Assembly: GCA_021775835.1 (NCBI GenBank)
Contig: JAJFHC010000039.1
Span: 1 to 20,388 of the forward strand
Reading direction: 5' to 3'
From: Hyphomicrobiales bacterium
GTDB taxonomy: Bacteria; Pseudomonadota; Alphaproteobacteria; Rhizobiales; JAJFHC01
Length of the DNA: 20,388 bases
Positions 13,870-20,388 of this stretch are shown here, in pieces (the stretch's first letter is position 1; the number at the start of each line of letters is the position of its first letter). The translations under genes and the position numbers were made by a program. The notes beneath the pieces are model-generated. The model searched no databases. It saw nothing but the letters and a program-made list of their open reading frames with translations, and was not told the origin of the DNA.

Positions 13870-16800
13870 ATGGCCAAGTTTGTATCGGACACACCCGGTT
13901 CGAATGCGCAAAAGATCATAACGCTCAAGGCGGACGGTCAGACCGTTGTCGTGCCCGACGCCTATTTGATGGCGATGGGCGACTACGACCGGTCGGGCGA
14001 CGACCTGCTGATCGTTGGCGAAGACGGCACCGTCATCGTCATTGTCGGCTATTTTGCGCTGGAAACACCGCCTGACCTTGTCAGCGAGCAAGGCGCTGTT
14101 ATTACAGCAGAAATTGTCGCTGCCCTCACGGGTCCCCGGGCGCCAGGCCAGTACGCCCAGGCAGGTACGCCTGACGGGTCAACACCAATCGGCACGGTTG
14201 CGTCGGTCGAAGGCACGGTCACCGCCCAACGCACCGACGGCACGGTCGTCGAGCTGAAAGAAGGCGACCCCATCTTCCAGGGCGACGTGCTGCAGACCAG
14301 CGACGACGGCGCCATCGGCATCGCCTTCATAGACGATTCGACATTCTCGCTTTCGCCCAATTCCCGCATGGTCATCAACGAACTTGTCTACGATCCTGCC
14401 AGCACGGCCAATTCCATGGTCGTGAACGTGGTCCAGGGCACGTTTGCGTTTGTTGCCGGCAAGGTAGCCCCCAGCGGCGGCATGGAAGTCCAGACGCCGG
14501 TGGCGACCATGGGCATTCGCGGCTCGTCCGGCGGCGGCGTCGAGGTCGATACGGCAAACGCCAAGCTGATCAAAGTCGAGGGCGATATTTTCCTGATCGG
14601 CAATGACGGCACCAATTACGGCCAGCTTGACGACGGCGCGGTGATCACGCTTCAGACCGGCGGCACGGTGACGATCGGTCAGGCCAGCCAGGCCGATCTG
14701 GATTCGATCAACCAGAACCTGAGCCGGGCCCAGAACGTCCAGCAGAAGATCAACGAATCCCGCGCCGCCGACGAAGCAAAACAGGAAGCAGCCGAAGCAT
14801 CGGAGTCCGCCGACGAGGCAGCCGCGGAAGCAGCGGCCGCCGAAGCGGCAGCCGCCGAAGCAGAGGCCGCGGCAGCGGCAGAAGCCGCGGCCGCCGAAGC
14901 GGCAGCAGCCGAAGCAGAGGCCGCGGCAGAGGCCGCAGCAGCAGAAGCCGAAGCGGCCGCAGAAGCTGACAAGGCTGCAGCGGAAGCAGCGGCAGCCGAG
15001 GCAGAAGCAGCAGCGGAAGCAGCAGCAGCGGAAGCGGAAGCCGCAGCAGCGGCTGCGGAAGCCGCAGCGGCAGAAGCGGAAGCTGCAGCAACGGAAGCAG
15101 CGGCAGCCGAGGCTGCAGCTACCGAAGCGGCGGCTGCAGAATCGGCTGCGGCAGAAGCCGCAGCAGTTGCGTCAGCGGCGGTTGCAACAGAAGCGGCAAC
15201 GACGATCAGCCCGCCGCCGGCCGCTGAGACCTCACCACCGGCTTCGCCGCCGGCTGCCGATTCGTCACCACCACCTCCCGCACCACCGCCGCCGGAAGCG
15301 CCCCCACCACCGCCGGATCCAATTGTCGAATCACCTCCACCGCCAACAAATGTGGCGCCTGTCATCAACAATCTGGGCGCGGCTGACACCTTTGTCTTCA
15401 CGGAGGGTGATGGGGCGACCGTCATCGACCGTGGCACGCTGGGCACCGTTACGGACGGGGATTCAGCTGATTTCAACGGCGGCACCCTGACGGTATCCAT
15501 CGGCGCCGGTTCACTTGCTGAAGATGTTTTCGGCATAGACATCGCCAATGTCACCCTGTCGGCAGGCGTTACTGTCGGCTCAATCGTTTCCGTCGGCGGC
15601 AATGCCATCGGCACGATCTCGGGCGACGGCAATGGCGGCGCTCTGGTGATCGACCTCGATACCGACGAGGCCACACCCGCAACCGTCACAACACTGTTGC
15701 AGTCAATCAGCTACAACAATACCAGCACGGATCCGAACGCGACCCCGCGCAGTGTCAACTTCACGGTCACCGACGGTGATGGCGGCACATCGACCGCAGC
15801 AACGGTGCCGATTACGATCCTGCCCGTCAGTGCCGACCCGGTGATCAACAATCTGAACGGTGACGCGCTCATCTATTTCGAAGATGACGGCGCCCAGATT
15901 ATCGACGAGGGAACTGCGGCAACGATCACGGATGGCGACAGCGCCGATTTCTCAACCGGCACACTGGCCGTCGTGATCACGTCCGGTGGAACGCCGGTGG
16001 AAGATGTGCTCAGCATCGATACCACCGGTGCTGTCTCTGTCGCAGGCGCGACCGTTTCTGTCTCCGGCACGGCCATTGCCACCATAACCAATGACGGCGA
16101 CGGCCAACCGCTGTCCTTCATCTTCAATGCCAATGCGACACCGGCCAACGTGTCGACGCTGTTGCAGGCGCTGACCTACGAAAACAGCAACACTGTCGAC
16201 CCGGATGAAGCGGAACGGACGCTGACGACAACGCTGACCGATGGCGACGGCGGCACGACCAATGTGACGTCGACCGTGAGTGTCACCGCCGTCAACGACG
16301 AGCCAACGCTGGTGGTGGGGACGAATAACAACCCGACGTTTTTCGAGGGTGGTTCTGCTGTACCTCTGTTCTTCTTGGCAACAGCGTCGACGATCGAGGG
16401 CGGACAGACGTTTACAGGCCTGACAGTGACGGTGACCAACGTTTCGGGCACCACGGACGAAATTCTGGCCATCGACGGTTCTAACGTTACCCTGAATAAC
16501 TTGAATTCGGGAACGACGACGACAAACGGCCTGACCTTCAACGTCAGCGTGGTCGGCAACACGGCAACAGTTACCCTGACCGGCGGCGCATTGACCGAGA
16601 CCGAAACCCAAACGCTGGTCGAGGGCCTCGCCTACAGCAACGCCGGCGATAATCCGTCGGCTGCCGGCGCTACGCGCGTGGTGACCATCACGGAATTGGT
16701 GGATGACGGCGGTGATGACAACGGCGGCGACGATACGGTTGACCTGGCGATCGCCTCGACGGTAACAATTTCGCCGGCCAACGATCTGCCGGTGATTGAC

Positions 16801-19800
16801 CTTGACTTCGATAACGACAGCGGGGCAACCGGCAACGACTTCGACGGCGCGTTTACCGAAGGCGGCGGCGGTGTTGCCATCGGCGACATCGTCGATCCGG
16901 ACATCACGATCACGGACGCGGACGATACCAACATCGATTCGGCCACGATCACCTTGACCAACCGTCCCGACGGTGCGTCTGAGAATCTGTCTGTCAACGG
17001 CGCTTTGCCCGGAGCCATCACGACGACTGGTTACAATGCAACCACCGGAGAGCTGACCCTGACTGGCACCGCGACACTTGCCCAGTACCAGACCGCCATT
17101 GGCCAGATCCGATACAACAACACCAGTGATGATCCCGATACGGCCAACCGCATTATTGAGGTTACTGTCAACGACGGCGACACCGACAGTGCGGCCGCCA
17201 CGGCAACACTGACGGTAACACCGGTCAATGATCCGCCGGCAATCGATCTCGATGGCGATGACGACAGCGGTGCATCCGGTAACAATTTCAACGGTGCCTT
17301 CATCGAAGGCGGCGGCGGCGTAGCAATCGGCGACATCGTCGATCCTGACATCGCGATCACCGACCCCGACGACACCAATATCGAGTCGGCAACGATCACG
17401 CTGACTGCCCGGCCTGATGGCGATGGGGTGGAGAGCCTTTCGGTGCTTGGTGGCTTGCCTACCGGCATCACGACCGCCGGCTACGTCCCGGCGACCGGGG
17501 TTCTGGTTCTGACAGGGTCGGCATCGCTTGCCGACTACCAGACGGCAATTGGCCAGATCCGATACGACAACACCAGCGATACGCCGAATACGGCCAACCG
17601 CATTATCAATGTCGTCGTCAATGACGGCGATGTCGATAGTGCGACAGCGATCGCAACCTTGACAGTGTCGCCGGCCAACGACGCACCGGCGATCGATCTC
17701 GATGGCGACGACGACAGCGGGGCGACAGGCAACGACTTCGACGGCGCGTTTGTCGAAGGCGGCGGCGGTGTTGCCATCGGCGACATTGTCGATCCGGATA
17801 TCACCATCACCGACGCTGACGACACTAACATGGAGTCGGCGACGATCACGCTGACGAACCTGCTGGATGCGGGACTGGAGACCCTGTCCGTCCTTGGCGG
17901 GCTGCCCGGCGGCATCATCGCGGGCGCATTTGATACGGTCACGACAGCCGGTCAAGGCGTGCTGACCCTGACCGGTTCAGCGAGCCTGGCCGACTACCAG
18001 ACGGCAATCGGCCAGATCCGATACAACAACACCAGTAACGATCCCAACGCTACCGACCGCGTCATTAATGTTGTGGTCAACGACGGCGACGCCAGCAGTT
18101 CGCCTGCGGCTGTCGCAACCTTGACGATTACGCCGGTCAACAACGAACCGGCGCTGACGTCAGTGGCCGTTGACCCGACCTTTACTGAAGGCGGCAGCGC
18201 GCAGGGGCTGTTCTTGACAACGTCGGTCACGACCGTTGAGGCCGGCCAGACATTGACCAGCCTGACCCTGACGGTCACGAATGTCTCGGGAGGGCCTGAC
18301 GAAACGCTGACGATTGACGGCACCAACATTTCCCTCAACAACAGCGGCGGCACCACGGCAACCAACAGCCTGACGTTTACAAGCACACTCGCCGGTTCCA
18401 CCGCGACGATCGTCCTGACCGGCGGGACCCTTTCTGAGGCCGAAGCCCAGACGCTGATTGACGGCATCGCCTACAACAACCTGGAAGGCAACCCGACAGG
18501 ATCAGGCGCCACCCGCGTCGTCACAATCACCGAACTGGTGGATAGCGGCGGCACGGCGAACGGCGGCGACGACACAGCTGCAATTGGCCTTGCCTCGACG
18601 GTAACGGTGAACGGTGTCAACGATGCGCCCGAAATCGAGCTGGACCCTGAAGAAGGCGGCGACTTTAACGGCGACTTCGTTGAAGATGGTGGCGGCGTTG
18701 CGATCGACGACGGCGGCACTACTGCAATCTCAGATGTCGACGACACCAACATCGAGTCGGCGACGATCACGTTGATCAACCGGCCCGACGGCGGTCTGGA
18801 GAATCTTTCTCTCGAAAGTGCCCTGCCCGCCGGTATTACCGAGACGGCCTATAATCCGACGACCGGCGAACTGATTCTTACGGGCTCGGCGTCCCTTGCC
18901 GACTATCAGACCGCCATCGGCCTTGTCCGCTATGACAATTCCAGCGATGACCCGGATACAAGCGACCGCACGATCGAAGTGGTTGTCAACGACGGCGATC
19001 TTGACAGTGCCGTGTCAACCGCGACCCTGACGGTAAATCCTGACAACGATCAGCCGACGATCGACCTCGACGGTGACGATGACAGCGGCGCAACAGTCAA
19101 CGACTTCAACGGTGCGTTTACGCAAGGCGGTGGCGGCGTCGCCATCGGCGATATCGTCGACCCGGACATCATCATCACCGATCCCGATGACACAAATATC
19201 GAGTCGGCGACGATCACGCTTACCAACCTTCTGGACGCGGGGCTGGAGACCCTGTCCGTCAACGGCGTGCTGCCCAGCGGAATCACGGCGGGCGCCTTTG
19301 ACACGGTTTCCGTCGCCGGTCAGGGCATTCTTACCCTGACCGGTTCCGCGACGCTTGCGGAATACCAGACGGCAATCGGCCAGATCCGCTACAACAACAC
19401 GAGCGTTCCCCCCACCACGACCGACCGGGTTATCGACGTCATCGTCAATGACGGCGACAATGACAGCGATACAGCAACCGCCACGATTACGGTCACGGCT
19501 GCCAACATTGCGCCGACCATTGCCAACCTGGACGGCGACAGCGTCGACTTCACCATTGGCAACGCACCTGTCCTTATTGAGCAAGGTGTCGACGCCATCG
19601 TCGCGGATGCGGACTCCACGGATTTCGACACCGGTACGCTGACCGTATCGTTCACGGCGGGCGGAGTCGCGGCAGAAGACGTGCTGGCGATCAACAACGG
19701 CACGCCGTCGACAGGCGCCGGTGTCGTCAGCATCAGCGGTTCGGATGTTCAGATCGGCAACGGGGCCACGGCGACTGTGTTCGGCACATTTGCCGGCGGC

Positions 19801-20388
19801 ACCGGTAATGCCGATCTCGTCGTTACCTTCAATGCCAACGCGTCGCCGGCGGCAGTACAGGCGCTGGTGCGGGCGATCACTTTCGAGAATACAGACAACG
19901 TCACCCCGACAATCGGCGCGCGGACTGTCAGTTTTGTCCTGACCGACGGCGACGGCGGCACGTCGGTGACATCCGAAGCGACAGTCGGCGTCACGACGCC
20001 GGCGTTTGCCGCGATCCCGCTCTCCAGCCTCAATGGCGACATCGGGTTTACGCTGGATGGCAATGCTTCTGACTATGGAGGATACACCGGCACTTCCGTT
20101 TCGTCGGCCGGTGACATCAACGGTGACGGCTTTGACGATGTTATCGTTGGAGGGCCCCGATACGGACAATACGGTGCTAACCTAAGCTTCGGGCAAAGCT
20201 ATGTGGTGTTCGGCAAGGATACAGCCTTTGCAACGAACAACAATCTTGACGGATCGTTCCTGGACGGCACCGGCGGGTTTATCATTTCCGGCATTGACGA
20301 CAGCGATTTCAGCGGCAGCTCCGTTTCGGCTGCAGGCGATGTCAATGGCGACGGCTTCGACGACCTCATCGTCGGTGCATCCTACGCC
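13870..20388 (+). CDS. Giant type I-secreted adhesin: FecR-like, Ala/Glu-rich, Pro-rich, cadherin-like and FG-GAP domains (3' end outside window)
   Basis: An uninterrupted frame of 2173 codons runs off the right edge with no stop. Order: residues 1-~106, an N-terminal module (VVVPDAYLMAMGDYDRSGDD, then GPRAPGQYAQAG) with no Sec signal; ~107-218, a FecR-like domain; 302-445, Ala/Glu-rich; 448-492, Pro-rich; 494-2044, ten cadherin/VCBS-like beta domains of 142-164 residues separated by NDxP-type junctions (PVNDPP, PANDAP); 2045-end, FG-GAP repeats with two DxNGDGFDD calcium loops (2082-2090 and 2157-2165). Very acidic and low in Cys and Lys, as usual for RTX-type adhesins. Start: ATG with GGGGGAA five bases upstream. 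Placed after a complete type I system, it is very probably its substrate, with the RTX repeats and C-terminal secretion signal expected beyond the window. Likely surface attachment or biofilm protein; not demonstrated. Confidence 0.9.
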   Translation, partial: MAKFVSDTPGSNAQKIITLKADGQTVVVPDAYLMAMGDYDRSGDDLLIVGEDGTVIVIVGYFALETPPDLVSEQGAVITAEIVAALTGPRAPGQYAQAGTPDGSTPIGTVASVEGTVTAQRTDGTVVELKEGDPIFQGDVLQTSDDGAIGIAFIDDSTFSLSPNSRMVINELVYDPASTANSMVVNVVQGTFAFVAGKVAPSGGMEVQTPVATMGIRGSSGGGVEVDTANAKLIKVEGDIFLIGNDGTNYGQLDDGAVITLQTGGTVTIGQASQADLDSINQNLSRAQNVQQKINESRAADEAKQEAAEASESADEAAAEAAAAEAAAAEAEAAAAAEAAAAEAAAAEAEAAAEAAAAEAEAAAEADKAAAEAAAAEAEAAAEAAAAEAEAAAAAAEAAAAEAEAAATEAAAAEAAATEAAAAESAAAEAAAVASAAVATEAATTISPPPAAETSPPASPPAADSSPPPPAPPPPEAPPPPPDPIVESPPPPTNVAPVINNLGAADTFVFTEGDGATVIDRGTLGTVTDGDSADFNGGTLTVSIGAGSLAEDVFGIDIANVTLSAGVTVGSIVSVGGNAIGTISGDGNGGALVIDLDTDEATPATVTTLLQSISYNNTSTDPNATPRSVNFTVTDGDGGTSTAATVPITILPVSADPVINNLNGDALIYFEDDGAQIIDEGTAATITDGDSADFSTGTLAVVITSGGTPVEDVLSIDTTGAVSVAGATVSVSGTAIATITNDGDGQPLSFIFNANATPANVSTLLQALTYENSNTVDPDEAERTLTTTLTDGDGGTTNVTSTVSVTAVNDEPTLVVGTNNNPTFFEGGSAVPLFFLATASTIEGGQTFTGLTVTVTNVSGTTDEILAIDGSNVTLNNLNSGTTTTNGLTFNVSVVGNTATVTLTGGALTETETQTLVEGLAYSNAGDNPSAAGATRVVTITELVDDGGDDNGGDDTVDLAIASTVTISPANDLPVIDLDFDNDSGATGNDFDGAFTEGGGGVAIGDIVDPDITITDADDTNIDSATITLTNRPDGASENLSVNGALPGAITTTGYNATTGELTLTGTATLAQYQTAIGQIRYNNTSDDPDTANRIIEVTVNDGDTDSAAATATLTVTPVNDPPAIDLDGDDDSGASGNNFNGAFIEGGGGVAIGDIVDPDIAITDPDDTNIESATITLTARPDGDGVESLSVLGGLPTGITTAGYVPATGVLVLTGSASLADYQTAIGQIRYDNTSDTPNTANRIINVVVNDGDVDSATAIATLTVSPANDAPAIDLDGDDDSGATGNDFDGAFVEGGGGVAIGDIVDPDITITDADDTNMESATITLTNLLDAGLETLSVLGGLPGGIIAGAFDTVTTAGQGVLTLTGSASLADYQTAIGQIRYNNTSNDPNATDRVINVVVNDGDASSSPAAVATLTITPVNNEPALTSVAVDPTFTEGGSAQGLFLTTSVTTVEAGQTLTSLTLTVTNVSGGPDETLTIDGTNISLNNSGGTTATNSLTFTSTLAGSTATIVLTGGTLSEAEAQTLIDGIAYNNLEGNPTGSGATRVVTITELVDSGGTANGGDDTAAIGLASTVTVNGVNDAPEIELDPEEGGDFNGDFVEDGGGVAIDDGGTTAISDVDDTNIESATITLINRPDGGLENLSLESALPAGITETAYNPTTGELILTGSASLADYQTAIGLVRYDNSSDDPDTSDRTIEVVVNDGDLDSAVSTATLTVNPDNDQPTIDLDGDDDSGATVNDFNGAFTQGGGGVAIGDIVDPDIIITDPDDTNIESATITLTNLLDAGLETLSVNGVLPSGITAGAFDTVSVAGQGILTLTGSATLAEYQTAIGQIRYNNTSVPPTTTDRVIDVIVNDGDNDSDTATATITVTAANIAPTIANLDGDSVDFTIGNAPVLIEQGVDAIVADADSTDFDTGTLTVSFTAGGVAAEDVLAINNGTPSTGAGVVSISGSDVQIGNGATATVFGTFAGGTGNADLVVTFNANASPAAVQALVRAITFENTDNVTPTIGARTVSFVLTDGDGGTSVTSEATVGVTTPAFAAIPLSSLNGDIGFTLDGNASDYGGYTGTSVSSAGDINGDGFDDVIVGGPRYGQYGANLSFGQSYVVFGKDTAFATNNNLDGSFLDGTGGFIISGIDDSDFSGSSVSAAGDVNGDGFDDLIVGASYA
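14188..14523 (+). other. FecR-like domain in the adhesin N-terminus, possible retention module
   Basis: Residues 107-218 read IGTVASVEGTVTAQRTDGTV, then the LKEGDPIFQGDVLQTSDDGA turn, FIDDSTFSLSPNS, QGTFAFVAGKV and TPVATMGIRGS. This is the FecR-like beta fold seen near the N-terminus of many alphaproteobacterial giant secreted proteins. The start resembles the LapA retention module (VGQV..SPEG..VLVEGDRLLAGEEVLT), which plugs the outer membrane channel and keeps the adhesin at the cell surface. The similarity to LapA is from memory and functional equivalence is inferred. Confidence 0.65.
14773..15204 (+). repeat. Ala/Glu-rich low-complexity coding repeat
   Basis: About 144 codons (residues 302-445) encode runs of 2-6 Ala broken by Glu, roughly EAAAAEAAAAEAEAAA repeated irregularly, with a single Lys and a few Thr, Ser and Asp. 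The DNA uses mixed GCN codons (GCA, GCC, GCG), so it is not a simple triplet slippage tract, though irregular short repeats could still change length. It probably forms a long single or coiled-coil alpha helix, a spacer between the FecR-like domain and the Pro-rich hinge. Confidence 0.85.
15211..15345 (+). repeat. Pro-rich hinge segment of the adhesin
   Basis: Residues 448-492 consist largely of Pro with Ser, Ala and Glu (PPP..TSPPASPPAADSSPPPP and longer runs of four or five Pro). This likely forms an extended polyproline spacer between the helix and the first cadherin-like domain, which begins at NVAPVINNL. Confidence 0.85.
15349..16305 (+). repeat. Two cadherin-like domains of class A (A1, A2)
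   Basis: A1 (15349-15840, residues 494-657) and A2 (15841-16305, 658-812) share PVINNL at the start, a TDGDSADF loop near residue 35-40, the VTTLLQSISYNN / VSTLLQALTYEN segment, and TVTDGDGGTS / TLTDGDGGTT at the end. DGDSADF and DGDGG are typical calcium-binding loops of bacterial cadherin-like or VCBS-type domains. A third member (A3) lies at 19516-20001. Confidence 0.8.
16306..16791 (+). repeat. Cadherin-like domain of class B, copy 1
   Basis: Residues 813-974. Marked by FFEGGSAVPLFF, AGQT-like EGGQTFTGLTVTVTNVSG, TLTGGALTETETQTLVEG and GATRVVTITELVDDGG. Copy 2 at 18151-18630 has the same landmarks at the same spacing (VTNVSGGPDE, GATRVVTITELVDSGG). It ends at the junction PANDLP. Confidence 0.8.
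16792..18150 (+). repeat. Tandem array of three class C cadherin-like domains (C1-C3)
   Basis: C1 16792-17238, C2 17239-17688, C3 17689-18150 (149, 150 and 154 residues). Each has IDLD..DDSGA.GN.F.GAF.EGGGG, VAIGDIVDPDI, DDTN.(E/D)SATITLT, YQTAIGQIRY(N/D)NTS, and a VNDGD end before a P(V/A)N(D/N).P junction. C1 and C3 share long runs of identical DNA (for example around 16833-16856 and 17728-17751), a sign of recent duplication or gene conversion. C3 carries a short insertion (AFDTVTTAGQG) that C1 and C2 lack. Confidence 0.85.
18151..18630 (+). repeat. Cadherin-like domain of class B, copy 2
   Basis: Residues 1428-1587. Same landmarks as copy 1 at 16306-16791: FTEGGSAQGLFL, EAGQTLTSLTLTVTNVSG, LTGGTLSEAEAQTLIDG and GATRVVTITELVDSGG. 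Like copy 1 it is followed directly by class C domains, the arrangement expected if a B-C cassette was duplicated. Confidence 0.8.
18631..19515 (+). repeat. Two further class C cadherin-like domains (C4, C5)
   Basis: C4 (18631-19056, 142 residues) is shortened and diverged at its start (EIELDPEEGGDFNGDF, missing the DDSGA loop) but resembles C1 in its middle (NRPDGGLENLS, YNPTTGELILTGSA). C5 (19057-19515, 153 residues) carries the same AFDTV..AGQG insertion and LLDAGLETLSV as C3. The first half of C5 reads FTQGGGG where others have EGGGG. Confidence 0.85.
19516..20001 (+). repeat. Cadherin-like domain of class A, copy 3
   Basis: Residues 1883-2044. Starts TIANLDGDSVDF, with ADADSTDFDTGTLTVSF, NANASPAAVQALVRAITFEN and VLTDGDGGTSV matching A1/A2 landmarks. 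It closes the cadherin-like array, so class A domains bracket the B/C block on both sides. Confidence 0.8.
20002..20388 (+). repeat. FG-GAP (integrin alpha-like) repeats, cut by window edge
   Basis: Two repeats are visible: GTSVSSAGDINGDGFDDVIV (from ~2075) and GSSVSAAGDVNGDGFDDLIV (from ~2150), each with a D-x-N-G-D-G-x-D-D calcium-binding loop 75 residues apart and a following YVVFGK strand in the first. This is the standard FG-GAP/beta-propeller unit, and further copies are expected past the right edge to complete a seven-blade propeller. Confidence 0.9.

Noticed and set aside
13797..14075. 92-codon plus-strand frame overlapping the adhesin start
   Set aside because: Different frame from the adhesin, no ribosome site, no family resemblance; the adhesin start at 13870 is clearly better.
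14773..15204. LapG-type cleavage site in the Ala-rich region
   Set aside because: No [TAP]AAG motif occurs; runs of Ala followed by Glu do not meet the known pattern.
14773..15204. Simple triplet microsatellite
   Set aside because: Ala codons alternate between GCA, GCC, GCG and GCT without a fixed DNA period, so the repeat is at protein rather than nucleotide level.
14679..15689. 336-residue open frame on the minus strand, Ala/Ser-rich
   Set aside because: It is the antisense shadow of the Ala/Glu-rich coding stretch; high GC and missing stops in GCN/GAA codons keep the reverse frame open. It has no ribosome site or family features.
15952..17955. 667-residue open frame on the minus strand
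   Set aside because: It is antisense to the cadherin-like repeats and its apparent repeats mirror those of the plus-strand protein. Composition (Arg, Cys, Val, Asp) is typical of a reverse-frame artefact.
19015..20169. 384-residue open frame on the minus strand
   Set aside because: Same antisense artefact over C5, A3 and the FG-GAP start; the plus frame has clear domains and calcium loops.

Overview
The window reads as part of a high-GC alphaproteobacterial chromosome. This is an inference from several features: the N-terminus of crotonyl-CoA carboxylase/reductase (ethylmalonyl-CoA pathway), a DUF1194 von Willebrand-like protein, the style of the LysR/GntR regulators, and strong G/C preference at third codon positions. 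No rRNA, tRNA, CRISPR array, transposase or phage gene is visible. No gene-free stretch exceeds about 300 bases; the largest gaps are 5081-5366, 7207-7450 and 13629-13869.

Left part (1-6343): metabolism, regulation and transport. The start of ccr runs off the left edge on the minus strand. It diverges from a FadR-type GntR regulator, and the gap between them holds a perfect 13-base palindrome resembling a FadR-type operator. A tandem CBS-domain protein converges on the regulator. Two small minus-strand genes of unknown function follow. A LysR regulator then diverges from a glutathionyl-hydroquinone reductase gene, which is joined to a LysE/RhtB exporter by a one-base TGATG junction; a palindrome overlaps the LysR start codon. 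An EamA/DMT transporter comes next and ends in a hairpin with 16-base perfect arms.

Right part (6487-20388): a DUF1194 protein, then what looks like a complete type I secretion locus. It contains a TolC-like outer membrane protein, an LssB/LapB-type ABC transporter with a peptidase-dead C39-like domain, an HlyD/LapC-type adaptor, a cytosolic TIGR03032-family protein, and a giant secreted protein open at the right edge (2173 codons visible, no stop).

The giant protein is the main discovery target. It has an N-terminal module with a FecR-like domain, about 144 residues of Ala/Glu-rich low complexity, a 45-residue Pro-rich hinge, ten cadherin-like beta domains in three sequence classes (order A-A-B-C-C-C-B-C-C-A), and then FG-GAP (integrin alpha-like) calcium-binding repeats cut by the window edge. 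The repeat order and subtypes suggest duplication of a B-C-(C)-C cassette. Its upstream region carries a perfect CRP consensus palindrome (TGTGATCTAGATCACA) centred exactly 41.5 bases before the start point predicted from a TATGAT -10 box, the geometry of a class II CRP-activated promoter. The simplest reading is a cAMP-controlled, type I-secreted, surface-retained adhesin with an associated TIGR03032 protein of unknown role.
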